Positions 35,044 through 44,212 of a DNA stretch of 64,000 bases are shown here, piece by piece. Source of the DNA: Halogeometricum rufum (GTDB lineage: Archaea > Halobacteriota > Halobacteria > Halobacteriales > Haloferacaceae); contig NZ_FOYT01000001.1 in NCBI RefSeq assembly GCF_900112175.1, forward strand, positions 868,001 through 932,000. The letters are read 5' to 3'. The notes beneath the pieces are model-generated. The model saw only the letters and a list, made by a program, of their open reading frames with translations, ran no database searches and was not told the DNA's origin. The position numbers were made by a program, and so were the translations under genes. Position 1 is the stretch's first letter; the number at the start of each line of letters is the position of its first letter.

Positions 35044-35112
35044 GCTGTCTCCCCGCGGCGAGTTAATTGTACGCGGTTCGGCGACGGCGTGCGACGCGGC
35101 CGCAGCGACTGC

Positions 35113-35880
35113 CTATCGGTACTCTGCCTTCGCCTCGTCGGCGTACGCGTCCGCTCGCCGGGTCGGTTCCGGGAGCTTGTAGCCGCCGCAGAGGCGAGAG
35201 ACGAGGTCCGTCGCCGTCGGCACGGAGACGCGGTGGCCGGGGCTGACGTACAGCGGGTTGATTATCGGCTCCGAGTCGTACTGCCGGGACTGGTAGGCGT
35301 GGCCGATGACCTCGCCGGGGTCGGCGTTCTCGACGGTGTCGTCGGCGACGACGTCGGTCCGCCAGCCCTCGGGGCGGCCGTCCACGTCCTCGGTCGGGCG
35401 GCCGCACAGCAGGCTCTTGGCGACGCCGACGCTCGGCCTGTCGAAGACGACGCCGAGGTGGGTGGCGAGGCCGGCCTGCCTGAAGTGGATCCGGCCGCTA
35501 CCGTCGAACAGCAGCAGGTCCGGGTCGCAGGAGAGTTTCTCGAGGGCGGCGACGATGGGCCCGCCCTCGCGGAAGGAGAGCAGACCGGGGACGTACGGGA
35601 TTTCGAGGTCTGTCACGGCGTGGACGCGTTCGACTACGGTGTCGCCGCGGGAGACGACGACGGCGCTCACGCCTCTGTCGCCGAGGAACGCCTGGTCGAC
35701 GCCCGCGACGAGGGGTCGCTCGCCGGTCAGCGACGCCTCGGTGCCGAGCGACACGTCGCGCGGGTCGAAGTCGAACGCGTCGGTCCAGTCGGCGGCCGCG
35801 GCGACGTCGAACTGGAGCGTCTCCATCTCCTCGCGGGAGAGCGCGGGGTCGGGGAGGAACTCGGGGCGGACGGGTCGCAT
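35113..35880 (-). CDS. nfi: Endonuclease V (deoxyinosine 3' endonuclease)
   Basis: 255 residues. Cleaves next to deoxyinosine in damaged DNA. Catalytic Asp in AGVDQAF, second acidic residue in VVERVHAVTDLEIPYVPGLLSFREG, and DGSGRIHFRQAGLATHLGVVFDRPSVGVAKS, where canonical HPR reads HFR. It ends 4 bp before the rhomboid gene stop and shares its direction, so they may be one operon. Confidence 0.9.
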   Translation of the reverse strand: MRPVRPEFLPDPALSREEMETLQFDVAAAADWTDAFDFDPRDVSLGTEASLTGERPLVAGVDQAFLGDRGVSAVVVSRGDTVVERVHAVTDLEIPYVPGLLSFREGGPIVAALEKLSCDPDLLLFDGSGRIHFRQAGLATHLGVVFDRPSVGVAKSLLCGRPTEDVDGRPEGWRTDVVADDTVENADPGEVIGHAYQSRQYDSEPIINPLYVSPGHRVSVPTATDLVSRLCGGYKLPEPTRRADAYADEAKAEYR

Positions 35881-35883
35881 CGG

Positions 35884-36801
35884 TCAGAACCTGCGGCCGG
35901 GGCCGCCCATCCCGCCGCCGCCACCGCCGCCGCCGAAGGAGAGCTTGTTCGGCACGCGGAAGCGACCTTTGACCCGGCGGCCGTACGCCAGTCCGATGAC
36001 GAGGCCGACGAGGTGGGCGAAGTGGGCGACGTTGCCCTGTCCGAGGTTGCCCGCCGCGCCGGGTTGGAGGAAGAACACCACCGAGATGCCCGCGAACCCG
36101 AGGGTGAACAGCCAGAGCGGGACCGGGATGAGGAAGTAGAGGTATATCTTCAGGCTCGGGTTCAGCACGGTGAGGACGCCGAGGACGGCGAATATCGCGC
36201 CGGAGGCGCCGAGGACGGCCGTCGGGACGCCGGGTTCGAGGAGTATCCCGATACCGACGTGCGACAGGCCTGCGAGGATACCGCTCCCGAGGAACAGCGC
36301 GGCGAACTTCCGGGAGCCGATGTACTTCTCGACGAGTGGGCCGAAGAAGTACAGCACGATGCTGTTGCCGACGATGTGGAAGAAGTTGTACGGACTGTGG
36401 GCGAAGACGGACGTGAACCACGTCCAGACGTAGAACGGATTCGACGAGGAGAGCGCGAAGATGTCGATGAACGTCCGCTGACCGGCGAGGAGGAGGACGA
36501 CCCACTCCAGGGCGAACGTCACCCACATCAGGCCGAGGAAGACGAACGCCATGTTGTCGCGGAAGTAGCCCAACGGGCCGCCGGTGCTGGTCAGTCGCTC
36601 GACGACGCCTTCGGAACCGCCGGCGTCGTTCACCGAGTCGTCGAAACCGCTGTCGAACACCCCCGAGGGGTCGTCCCACTCCGAGAGGCCGGGACAGGCG
36701 TGGTTCTCCGGCAGTCGGTGCTCCGCGCAGAACGTCTGCCCGCACCGCCGACACTGGTACGGCAGATTCTCGTGCTTCCCACACTCGTCGCACGTAGCCA
36801 T
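35884..36801 (-). CDS. Rhomboid intramembrane serine protease with AN1 zinc finger
   Basis: 305 residues. An N-terminal AN1-type zinc finger (CDECGKHENLPYQCRRCGQTFC, HRLPENHAC; residues 4-36) is followed by a linker and six transmembrane helices. The catalytic Ser lies in GASGAIFAV and His in HFAHLVGLVIGLAYGRR. The C-terminus is glycine-rich (FGGGGGGGGMGG). AN1-rhomboid fusions are typical of haloarchaea. The zinc finger probably recruits ubiquitin-like or other substrates. Confidence 0.92.
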   Translation of the reverse strand: MATCDECGKHENLPYQCRRCGQTFCAEHRLPENHACPGLSEWDDPSGVFDSGFDDSVNDAGGSEGVVERLTSTGGPLGYFRDNMAFVFLGLMWVTFALEWVVLLLAGQRTFIDIFALSSSNPFYVWTWFTSVFAHSPYNFFHIVGNSIVLYFFGPLVEKYIGSRKFAALFLGSGILAGLSHVGIGILLEPGVPTAVLGASGAIFAVLGVLTVLNPSLKIYLYFLIPVPLWLFTLGFAGISVVFFLQPGAAGNLGQGNVAHFAHLVGLVIGLAYGRRVKGRFRVPNKLSFGGGGGGGGMGGPGRRF

Positions 36802-36904
36802 TGTGCAGGGCTAGTCGCGGCGGGCTAAAAGCGGTTCCCCTCTCGCGTCCGGCGGTCGCACAGGCGGTTCCCGGGGGCGTCGCCGGTCTCGGGCGCGCGG
36901 GCCG

Positions 36905-37051
36905 TCAGGCGTCGCCGTCGGCGACGGGGTCCGTCCCGTCCGTTCCCGTCCCCTCGGTGGCGTCGCCGCCCGGACGGTAGTTGCTCGGGACGACCGTCGC
37001 GTGTGCGATGCCGACGCGGTCGTCGCGGTCGGTGGGCTGTTTCGTTGCCAT
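36905..37051 (-). CDS. Small hypothetical protein
   Basis: 48 residues, acidic and Asp/Gly-rich towards the end. The start is supported by a reverse-strand TATA-like GGTAATTATTAGG at about 37081-37093. No family or fold is recognised; it may be a disordered peptide. Coding status is only moderately supported. Confidence 0.45.
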   Translation of the reverse strand: MATKQPTDRDDRVGIAHATVVPSNYRPGGDATEGTGTDGTDPVADGDA

Positions 37052-37214
37052 CTCTACTCGAACGTTGCCGCGCCACCGCCTAATAATTACCCATGCGCAT
37101 AATTCATTCCGAACGCGGGAACGGATAACTCGTGCGTATGACTCCCGGCGGCGACTCGGCGCGCGTCGGGGGCGGCGCCGTCGCTGGCGGCGTGAAAAAA
37201 CGGAGAGAGGGCGG

Positions 37215-37748
37215 TTACGCGAAGTTCTCTTCGTAGAGGTCCATCGCGTGTTCGATGGCGTCCTTGGCGGCCTGCGCGTCCTCCCAACCGAGCGTCTCGA
37301 CTTCCTTGCCCTTCTCGAGGTTCTTGTACGTCTCGAAGAACTCCGCAATCTCGCGCTTCTGCTGGTCCGAGAGGTCGTCGACGTCCTGCACGTCGTCGTA
37401 GCGCGGGTCCTCGGTGGGGACGGCGATGACCTTGTCGTCCTTCTCGCCGTCGTCGTCCATGCCCATCAGCGCGACGGGGCGGGCCTCGATGACGCACCCG
37501 GGGAACGTCTGGTCCTCGACGAGGACGAGGACGTCGAAGGGGTCTTCGTCGTCGTAGTACGTCTGCGGCATGAAACCGTAGTCGGAGGGATAGTGGACGT
37601 TGGAGTGGAGCACTCGGTCGAGGACGACGCCGGGGACGTCCTTGTCGTACTCGTACTTGTTGCGCTCTCCCTTCAGGCACTCGACGACCGCGTAGACCAC
37701 GTCGGGTGCGTCGGGACCGGTCTCCAAGTCTTCCCAGAGATTCGTCAT
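37215..37748 (-). CDS. ppa: Inorganic pyrophosphatase
   Basis: 177 residues. Family I enzyme: ECLKGERNKYEYDKDVPG, SNVHYPSDYGFMPQTY, metal-binding DEDPFDVLVLVED and DDGEKDDKVIAVP. It hydrolyses PPi from biosynthesis. ATG 37748 (MTNLWEDL) is preferred; the longer reading adds a basic leader. Region 37749-38058 upstream holds its promoter (TATA-like GACTTTTTCCG near 37770-37782). Confidence 0.95.
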   Translation of the reverse strand: MTNLWEDLETGPDAPDVVYAVVECLKGERNKYEYDKDVPGVVLDRVLHSNVHYPSDYGFMPQTYYDDEDPFDVLVLVEDQTFPGCVIEARPVALMGMDDDGEKDDKVIAVPTEDPRYDDVQDVDDLSDQQKREIAEFFETYKNLEKGKEVETLGWEDAQAAKDAIEHAMDLYEENFA

Positions 37749-38058
37749 ACGTCTTGCCTCTCGCACAACGCGGAAAAAGTCCTTTCGCATCCCGTACTGA
37801 CGGGCGACCGCACACGCGCAGGTGAAAACCACCGGACAGTCGTTGCTGAACTGCCTAGCGGACGTGGAATAATCCCCGTGGAATCTCCGGGTCGTATCGA
37901 TTAATGAACGGATAAGCGCACAGATAGTCGAAATGAGGCATCAGCGACGGTTACTGTGTATCGTCGTCCTGAAATCATCTCGGGGGAATCCCGAAATAAT
38001 CTCTGCAACAAAGCGTCAGTTGAGAAGCGTTAAATAGTTAGGTGACATTTCCCCGACT
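37749..38058. other. Intergenic region between ppa and the PadR gene
   Basis: Holds the ppa promoter on the left side and the padR TATA box (GTTAAATAGTTA, 38029-38040, about 25 bp before its ATG) on the right. A small inverted repeat TCGGG-N5-CCCGA lies at 37980-37994. No credible gene or stable RNA was recognised in the middle. Confidence 0.6.
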
Positions 38059-38415
38059 ATGTCAGAGGCACAAACAGTCAACGACTCGGGCCTGGCACGC
38101 GATCTGACCGCGTTCCAGCAGAACATCCTCGTCATCCTGGCCGAGGAACCGATGTACGGACTCGCTATCAAGCGCAATCTCGAAGACTACTACGGGACGG
38201 AGGTCAACCACGGCCGCCTGTACCCCAACCTCGACGACCTGGTCGAGATGGGTCTCGTAGAGAAGAGCGAACTCGACAAGCGGACGAACCAGTACGAACT
38301 GACCGAGAAGGGCCACGACGCGGTCCTCGACCGCTTCGCGTGGATGCTCGACAAGTTCGTCACCGACGAGACGCGCGCGGACGAAGTGCGCGAACTCATC
38401 GACGCCAACCTGTAA
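38059..38415 (+). CDS. PadR-family transcriptional regulator
   Basis: 118 residues. Winged helix: FQQNILVILAEEPMYGLAIKRNLEDYYGTEVNHGRLYPNLDDLVEMGLVEKSE, then a wing (NQYELTEKGHDAVL). The C-terminal helix (FAWMLDKFVTDETRADEVRELI) is for dimerisation. Such proteins repress by sensing ligands. It is monocistronic and leaderless by its TATA spacing; target unknown, autoregulation likely. Confidence 0.9.
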   Translation: MSEAQTVNDSGLARDLTAFQQNILVILAEEPMYGLAIKRNLEDYYGTEVNHGRLYPNLDDLVEMGLVEKSELDKRTNQYELTEKGHDAVLDRFAWMLDKFVTDETRADEVRELIDANL

Positions 38416-38442
38416 CGACGACGCGACCGAAGGGAGAGTTCG

Positions 38443-39051
38443 TCAGAACTCGGGCACGTCCGCGTCGGCGGCTTCGAACACGCGTTCGACGCTCTCGCGG
38501 ACGACGGTTTCCTGTTTTTTCGACGGCCACGCGTTCCGTGGATAGTACTCCGTGAGGAACTCCTGTATCTCGTCGCGCGAGGCGGCGTCGGCCCGGCGCA
38601 GGTAGTGGTTGCCCATGAAGTCCGCGAAGATACGGGCGTTCGCGGCGTGCGTCGCGCCGTCCTCCGCCTCGACGGCGTCGACGAGTTCGGCGTTGTGTTC
38701 CTCGACGGCGTCCCAGTCGCCGTCCACGTCGGCCCCGGTCAGCGGAATCTCGTACGCCCGGCCGGTGTCCTCGATGCGTTCGACGCGGACGACGCCATCG
38801 TCCATCCACTCGGCGGGGTGCAGTACCAGCGTCTCGTCCTCCTCGCGGATGCGGGACGTGAAGTCGTGGTCGGCCAGCATCTCCGCGCGCCGGCCGCGGT
38901 ACGCCGCCGCCTCGTTCTCGTCCACCGCGTCGCGGGCGAGTCGGGTCAGGCGCGCCGCGCCGTCCACGACGGCCTCGGGTAGTTCGCCCGTCTCGCTGTC
39001 TGCCGCCTCGCCGTCCGTCGCTTCGCCGTCTCTCCGTGTCTCCTCATGCAT
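38443..39051 (-). CDS. rnhA-operon protein (DUF7108-like)
   Basis: 202 residues, acidic. It overlaps the RNase HI gene end by 8 bp and lies downstream of it. Conserved-looking parts: LTRLARDAVDENEAAAYRGRRAEMLADHDFTSRIREEDETLVLHP and NARIFADFMGNHYLRRADAASRDEIQEFL. It is known only as a companion of rnhA in haloarchaea; I recall DUF7108. No catalytic motif is recognised. Confidence 0.75.
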   Translation of the reverse strand: MHEETRRDGEATDGEAADSETGELPEAVVDGAARLTRLARDAVDENEAAAYRGRRAEMLADHDFTSRIREEDETLVLHPAEWMDDGVVRVERIEDTGRAYEIPLTGADVDGDWDAVEEHNAELVDAVEAEDGATHAANARIFADFMGNHYLRRADAASRDEIQEFLTEYYPRNAWPSKKQETVVRESVERVFEAADADVPEF

Positions 39052-39637
39052 GGTCGAGGGCCTCGTTCGCTAGTGAGTCGGCGCGGTCGTTTATCTCTCG
39101 CGGAACGTGTTCGAGCGACCACCGGTCGAACTTCTCCAGCAGTTCGCGGACGCGCACGCGACGTTCGCGGAGTTCGGGGTTGTTCGTGTCGTACTCGCCG
39201 CGCACCTGTTTGACGATGAGTTCGGAGTCTCCGCGGACGTCCACCTCGTCGAAGCCGTACTCCGCGGCGACTTCGAGGGCGCGGACGAGCGCCTCGTACT
39301 CCGCGCGGTTGTTCGTCGTCTTCCCGATGGTGTCGGAGCCCTCGCCGACGATGCCCTCGGAGGTGACGATGGCCCATCCGATGGCGGCGGGGCCGGGGTT
39401 GCCCCGACTCGCGCCGTCGAAGTAGACGTGCGCCCGCCCCCCACGTTCCTGCAGGAGAGCGAGGAGGTCCGACGGCCGCGCCCCCTGCACGACCACCTTG
39501 TCGTCGTACGCGACGGCGTTTGCGTCGCCGCGGGACGCCCGCCAGCGTTCGTACTCGGTGTGTCCCTCCTCGACGGTGACGCCGGCCTCGGTCAACCGTC
39601 GTCGGGCCTCCTCGGGGTCGCAGTCTACGGTCGGCAT
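39044..39637 (-). CDS. rnhA: Ribonuclease HI
   Basis: 197 residues. Removes RNA from RNA-DNA hybrids. Catalytic carboxylates: YFDGASRGNPGPAAIGW (Asp), NNRAEYEAL (Glu), RGDSELIVKQ (Asp) and NDRADSLAN (Asp). The first 65 residues form an N-terminal domain common to haloarchaeal RnhA that includes VDCDPEEARRRL. ATG 39637 is preferred over 39721. Confidence 0.93.
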   Translation of the reverse strand: MPTVDCDPEEARRRLTEAGVTVEEGHTEYERWRASRGDANAVAYDDKVVVQGARPSDLLALLQERGGRAHVYFDGASRGNPGPAAIGWAIVTSEGIVGEGSDTIGKTTNNRAEYEALVRALEVAAEYGFDEVDVRGDSELIVKQVRGEYDTNNPELRERRVRVRELLEKFDRWSLEHVPREINDRADSLANEALDHA

Positions 39638-39736
39638 ACCGGACGAAGACCGAGTGCAGAAAAGAAGGGTTCGGTCCACCCCGACCGTCCGCGGTCGACG
39701 CAAACGGTTATGTGCGGCCATTTCACACTACGTGCA

Positions 39737-41614
39737 ATGAAAACAGAAAGTACGGGGAACGACGATATCCTCGAACTACTCTCCCGGCGGGACGAAGTCG
39801 CCGACGACGTCGAACGCCGGGGGGAGGTGGTCGTCGACCGGACGGAGACGGCCGAACTGACCCGACACCGACGGGTCCACGTCGTGGAGTCGGAGTCGTC
39901 GGAGACGCTGCCGCGGTCGACGTACGAGAGCGAGCGACGCCGGCGGACGCTCCGACCGAACCGGTGGGAGCACGCGCCGTCGAAGTTCCGTTCGATGGAC
40001 ATCGACTACGTCACCGACGAGTCGCCCGACGAGTGTTCGGGGTGCGGCGGTGCGGGACGGACTCCGTGTCCGACGTGCGACGGGTCGGCGGAGGAGACGT
40101 GCCCCGACTGCGACGCGACGGGCGTCGTCGACTGCGAGGGATGCGGGGGTGCCGGACGGAACGACTGCAGTACCTGCCACGGGTCCGGGACGGTGACCGA
40201 ACGGGTCGACCGGCCCTGCGGACAGTGCGACGGCAACACGTCGATACGCTGCCCGTCGTGCCTCGGCGACGACGACGACTGTCTCAAGTGTACCGGTGAC
40301 GGGGTCGTCTCGTGTCCTCGGTGCCGCGGACGCGGAACGGAGACCGAGGCTCGGGACCGCCGGTGCGGCAACTGCGAGGGCACGGGATGGCGGACTTGCG
40401 GGGATTGCGGTGGCGAGAAGACGCAACGATGCGGCCGGTGCGAGGGCGGCGGCCACATCACGTGCCGGGAGTGTTCGGGCGCGGGCGACGTCGAGTGCGA
40501 ACGGTGCGAGGGAGACGGCGAGACGGTGACGGCGACCCTCGGAACGATGGCCTTCTCGAGTTCGAAGGAGTTCGAGGTCGACGCCGCTCACGTTCCCGAG
40601 TCGCGGTTCAAGAAGACGGACGGCGACGGCGTCTCGACGACGTGTCCCGTCGACGGCGACCGACCGCCGGCCGAGAACTGGTCGGGGACCCACCTGTACC
40701 GACACGAGACGAGTCGGTCGAACGCCGACTGCCAGCACCTCGTGTACGCGTACGACGACGACCGGTACACCGCGTCGCTCGTGGACGGGGAACTCCGGTA
40801 CGACGACTTCCCGAACGACCCCGACCACCTCGACGAGATGATATCGTCGGCGTTGAACCGCGGTTACTTCGATCTCCTCTCGCCGACGGACGACCCGGAC
40901 GGAGTCGCGGCCGCCTTCCGCCGTGCTGTCGGCGACGCGGTCAAGTTCCTTCTCGTCTCCGCCCTCGCTTTCGGCGCGCTGTTCGCCGCGACGACTCTCG
41001 CCGGGGCGGACCTGTTCACGGCTGTCGGCGTCGTCGTCCTCGCACTCGTCGCGGTCGCCGTCGCCGCCATCCTCGTGGGCGACCGCGACTACTCGGGACA
41101 CGGTACCGATCGGAGTTCACCCGTGTGTTCGCCCCTGGACTTCGCGCCGTCGGCCCTCGCTGGTCTCGGGGCGGCCCTCACCTTCGTCCTCGACGTGGGG
41201 TCGGTACAGGACCGGTGGCTGGTCGTCGCGTTCGCGGTCGGACTCTGGGCCGCGCACGGCAGGCGATGGCTCGATTTCGAGGCGCGGAGACTCGCGTTCA
41301 GATCCGCCCGGCGCGCTGCGTTGCTCGACCGTCTCACGACGGACGAGGAGACGCTCTCGAAGTTCGCTCTGGGCGACCGGCTCCCGCCCGCGAACCCGAC
41401 TCCCGGCGCGTGGTTCTACGACAGGTCGAGTACCGCCGTCTTCACCGTCGGCTGGATGGGGAGCGCCGTCTGTTTCGCGGCCGCTCTCGTCGCGGGGGGC
41501 GACGGGGGGACGGCGACCGGAGCGGCGAACGGCGTCCTGTCGCTTCTGGCCGTCCTCGCCGTCGCCGTCGCCGTCGCGCTCTCGACGGTACTGCTCGGAG
41601 AGTCCGACGATTGA
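39737..41614 (+). CDS. Large membrane protein with fourteen CxxC motifs
   Basis: 625 residues. Residues 1-90 are basic and helical. Residues 97-260 hold a DnaJ-type array of 14 CxxC motifs in CxxCxG style (CSGCGG, CPTCDG, CPDCDA, CEGCGG ... CERCEG), enough to bind about seven zinc ions. A non-cysteine domain follows (HVPESRFKKTDGDG to about 390), then six hydrophobic helices in the C-terminal third (FLLVSALAFGALFAA, FTAVGVVVLALVAVAVAA, and others). DnaJ zinc fingers hold partly unfolded proteins, but no J-domain is present. Divergent from rnhA; unknown function. Confidence 0.8.
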   Translation: MKTESTGNDDILELLSRRDEVADDVERRGEVVVDRTETAELTRHRRVHVVESESSETLPRSTYESERRRRTLRPNRWEHAPSKFRSMDIDYVTDESPDECSGCGGAGRTPCPTCDGSAEETCPDCDATGVVDCEGCGGAGRNDCSTCHGSGTVTERVDRPCGQCDGNTSIRCPSCLGDDDDCLKCTGDGVVSCPRCRGRGTETEARDRRCGNCEGTGWRTCGDCGGEKTQRCGRCEGGGHITCRECSGAGDVECERCEGDGETVTATLGTMAFSSSKEFEVDAAHVPESRFKKTDGDGVSTTCPVDGDRPPAENWSGTHLYRHETSRSNADCQHLVYAYDDDRYTASLVDGELRYDDFPNDPDHLDEMISSALNRGYFDLLSPTDDPDGVAAAFRRAVGDAVKFLLVSALAFGALFAATTLAGADLFTAVGVVVLALVAVAVAAILVGDRDYSGHGTDRSSPVCSPLDFAPSALAGLGAALTFVLDVGSVQDRWLVVAFAVGLWAAHGRRWLDFEARRLAFRSARRAALLDRLTTDEETLSKFALGDRLPPANPTPGAWFYDRSSTAVFTVGWMGSAVCFAAALVAGGDGGTATGAANGVLSLLAVLAVAVAVALSTVLLGESDD

Positions 41615-41700
41615 GGAACGGCGGCGTCCGACGGTCGACCGCCCTACCCGAAATCCGGCCAAGGGTTTAAGTTCGACGCGACAGCGAATATAAAAATGCG

Positions 41701-42684
41701 ATGACACGGCCTACTCGCCAGCGGGAGCGAGACAGTGATAGAACACGGTGGCAGGGTGAACGCGAGGAGGACGCTGCCGAAGACGAGGACGATATCGACA
41801 TCGAGGACATGGACGAGGAGGACCTCGTCCGGACCGGGGACGGTGAACTCATCCACGAACCGACCGGCATCGTCGTCGAGGAAGAACAGATAGACCCCGG
41901 TCCGGAGTGGCGGGCGTTCAACCACTCCGAACGCCAGTCGAAGTCCCGCGTCGGCGCGCCGACGACGCAGACGATGCACGACAAGGGACTGACGACGACC
42001 ATCGACTGGAAGGACAAAGACGCCTACGGTCGGTCTATCTCCTCGCGGAAGCGCTCGCAGATGCACCGCCTCCGCAAGTGGCAGGAACGCATCCGCACGA
42101 AGGACGCGGGCGAGCGCAACCTGCAGTTCGCGCTCTCCGAAATCGACCGGATGGCCTCCGCGCTGGGCGTCCCCCGGTCGGTTCGCGAGGTGGCGTCGGT
42201 CATCTACCGCCGCGCCCTGAACGAGGACCTCATCCGGGGACGCTCCATCGAGGGCGTCGCCACCTCCGCGCTCTACGCCGCCTGTCGGAAGGAAGGTATC
42301 CCCCGTTCGCTCGAGGAGATTTCCGACGTCTCGCGGGTCGAACGGAAGGAGATCGGTCGGACGTACCGCTACATCTCGCAGGAACTCGGCCTCGAGATGA
42401 AGCCGGTCGACCCCAAGAAGTACGTCCCGCGGTTCTCCTCGGAACTGGACCTCTCGAAGGAGGTGCAGTCGAAGGCCAACGAGATAATCGAGACGACGGC
42501 CGAGAAGGGTCTGCTCTCGGGCAAGTCCCCGACCGGGTACGCCGCCGCCGCCATCTACGCCGCCTCCCTGCTCTGCAACGAGAAGAAGACCCAGCGCGAA
42601 GTCGCCGACGTGGCGCAGGTGACCGAAGTCACCATCCGCAACCGGTATCAGGAACAGATCGAAGCGATGGGCATCCACGGCTGA
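41701..42684 (+). CDS. tfb: Transcription factor TFB without zinc-ribbon cysteines
   Basis: 327 residues. The two cyclin-like repeats are complete: [17 protein letters not shown] ... [11 protein letters not shown] ... SALYAACRK and [32 protein letters not shown] ... [11 protein letters not shown], plus HTH ([21 protein letters not shown]). The B-finger/linker region [17 protein letters not shown] is present. The N-terminal ribbon has lost all four zinc cysteines: the equivalent stretch is acidic ([22 protein letters not shown]). TFB recruits RNA polymerase to TATA-bound TBP. One of several paralogues expected in the genome. Confidence 0.93.
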   Translation: MTRPTRQRERDSDRTRWQGEREEDAAEDEDDIDIEDMDEEDLVRTGDGELIHEPTGIVVEEEQIDPGPEWRAFNHSERQSKSRVGAPTTQTMHDKGLTTTIDWKDKDAYGRSISSRKRSQMHRLRKWQERIRTKDAGERNLQFALSEIDRMASALGVPRSVREVASVIYRRALNEDLIRGRSIEGVATSALYAACRKEGIPRSLEEISDVSRVERKEIGRTYRYISQELGLEMKPVDPKKYVPRFSSELDLSKEVQSKANEIIETTAEKGLLSGKSPTGYAAAAIYAASLLCNEKKTQREVADVAQVTEVTIRNRYQEQIEAMGIHG

Positions 42685-42708
42685 CCGACGCCGTTCGAAC
42701 ACCGCTCG

Positions 42709-42776
42709 CGTTCTCCGCGTCTCTCCGTTCTCCGCGTCTCTCCGTTCTCCGCGTCTCTCCGTTCTCCGCGCCTCTC
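42709..42776 (+). repeat. Four tandem copies of a 17-bp repeat
   Basis: CGTTCTCCGCGTCTCTC is repeated exactly at 42709, 42726 and 42743 and once with a T-to-C change at 42760. The unit is purine-free-strand rich (pyrimidine bias on the + strand) and lies just after tfb. It could arise by slippage; no function is evident. Confidence 0.85.
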
Positions 42777-42898
42777 CGTTGCTCCGTTTTCTCTCTGGCC
42801 GGTCTCCGACGCGCACCGACGCCGAACGGTCGCGTCGCCGTCGTTCGGCGCGTCCGCGACAGGTTCAAGCGACTCCCGTCGCTACCTCCGACGAGTAG

Positions 42899-44164
42899 AT
42901 GCGCCTCGACGAGTACATGGACATCGCGGCGGAGTCCGACCGCGCGAAGCGTCGCCGCCTCGCCCAGGAGAAGTCCTACGACGTCCTCGACCACCTGGAG
43001 ACGTTCCAGAACCGGTTCGAGGAGACGGTACAGGGTGACTCGCTGTTCGGGAGCGTCTCCCCGTCCATCTTCGTCGGCCGGTCGAACTACCCGAACGTCT
43101 CGACGGGCATCCTCTCGCCCGTCGGCCGCGAGGAAGACGCCGCGAAGTTCGAGACGTCCGCCGGGTGGTACGAGGAGGGCGTCTCCATCGGCGACGTGTT
43201 TCAGCGTCGGACGAGTCTCCTGAACTCCAACCGACCGACCGAGGTGCAGAACGTCGACGACGCGTGGGACGGCTTCCTCGGCGTCCAGCGCGAAGTCGCC
43301 ATCGCCGACCGGCCGGTGAGCGTCGAAATCGGGCTGGACGGCCGCCCGGACGTGGACTTCGACGTGAGTCCCGACGACGTGGGCACGCCCGTCGGCCCGC
43401 GCGCCCGCGCCCAGTCGGCGGACCTGGCGGAGAACCCGCACGTCCCCCGGCCCGTCCAGAAGACGCTGGAGGACGACGACTGGAACGCGCAGGGCGCGAT
43501 GAACTACCTGTACCGGCGCGGGTTCGACGTGTACGACATCAACACCATCCTCTCGGCCGGCGCACTCGGACGCGGCGAGAACCGCCGTCTCGTCCCCACG
43601 CGGTGGTCCATCACCGCCGTGGACGACACGGTGGGGCAGTTCCTCCGGGGACGCATCCGGACGAACCCGAGCGTCGACGCCGTCGAGATTCACCGCAACG
43701 AGTTCCTCGGCAACGCCTTCTGGGTGATTCTCGCGCCCGGCGACTGGGAGTTCGAGTTGGTCGAGATGAAGGCGCCGGGCAGCGTCTGGAACCCCGACCC
43801 GGCGGCGGGGATGTATCTGGCCGCCGACGGCGAGGGGTTCGAGGGGCGGACGGGCTACGTCGAGGAGACGGCGGGCGCGTACCACGCCTCCCGTCTCGGC
43901 GTGTTGGAGCATCTCGACGGGCGGGGGCGACAGGCGAAGGTACTCGTCCTCCGCCACGTCTCCGACGACTACTGGGGGCCGGTCGGCGTCTGGCAGGTTC
44001 GCGAGTCGGTCAGGGACGCCTTCGACGGCGAACGCGCCGAGGCGGAGACGTTCGCCGCCGCCGTCCGGCAGGTGACGGAGTACCTCCCCGTCACTCTCGG
44101 CGACTTGCGCAGGAAGTCCACGATGGCCTCGGGTCTGCAGACGAACCTCGGCGACTTCTCGTGA
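42899..44164 (+). CDS. nreA: DNA repair protein NreA
   Basis: 421 residues. Nre family, unique to archaea and linked to repair of mitomycin-C damage. Family regions: SVSPSIFVGRSNYPNVSTGILSPVG, AQGAMNYLYRRGFDVYDINTILSAG, RRLVPTRWSITAVDDTVGQ and GPVGVWQVRESVRDAF. The C-terminus GLQTNLGDFS carries a PCNA-interaction-like motif (QTNLGDF). No N-terminal zinc motif is seen in this copy. Start ATG at 42899 follows the pyrimidine repeat. Confidence 0.92.
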   Translation: MRLDEYMDIAAESDRAKRRRLAQEKSYDVLDHLETFQNRFEETVQGDSLFGSVSPSIFVGRSNYPNVSTGILSPVGREEDAAKFETSAGWYEEGVSIGDVFQRRTSLLNSNRPTEVQNVDDAWDGFLGVQREVAIADRPVSVEIGLDGRPDVDFDVSPDDVGTPVGPRARAQSADLAENPHVPRPVQKTLEDDDWNAQGAMNYLYRRGFDVYDINTILSAGALGRGENRRLVPTRWSITAVDDTVGQFLRGRIRTNPSVDAVEIHRNEFLGNAFWVILAPGDWEFELVEMKAPGSVWNPDPAAGMYLAADGEGFEGRTGYVEETAGAYHASRLGVLEHLDGRGRQAKVLVLRHVSDDYWGPVGVWQVRESVRDAFDGERAEAETFAAAVRQVTEYLPVTLGDLRRKSTMASGLQTNLGDFS

Positions 44165-44212
44165 CGTTTCTGACCACCAACAGTTTTCCCGCCGCCCGTC
44201 GTCCCCTCCCGC

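Noticed and set aside
37980-37994. TCGGG/CCCGA inverted repeat as a riboswitch or operator
   Set aside because: Five-base arms in GC-rich DNA are expected by chance; only mentioned in the intergenic description.
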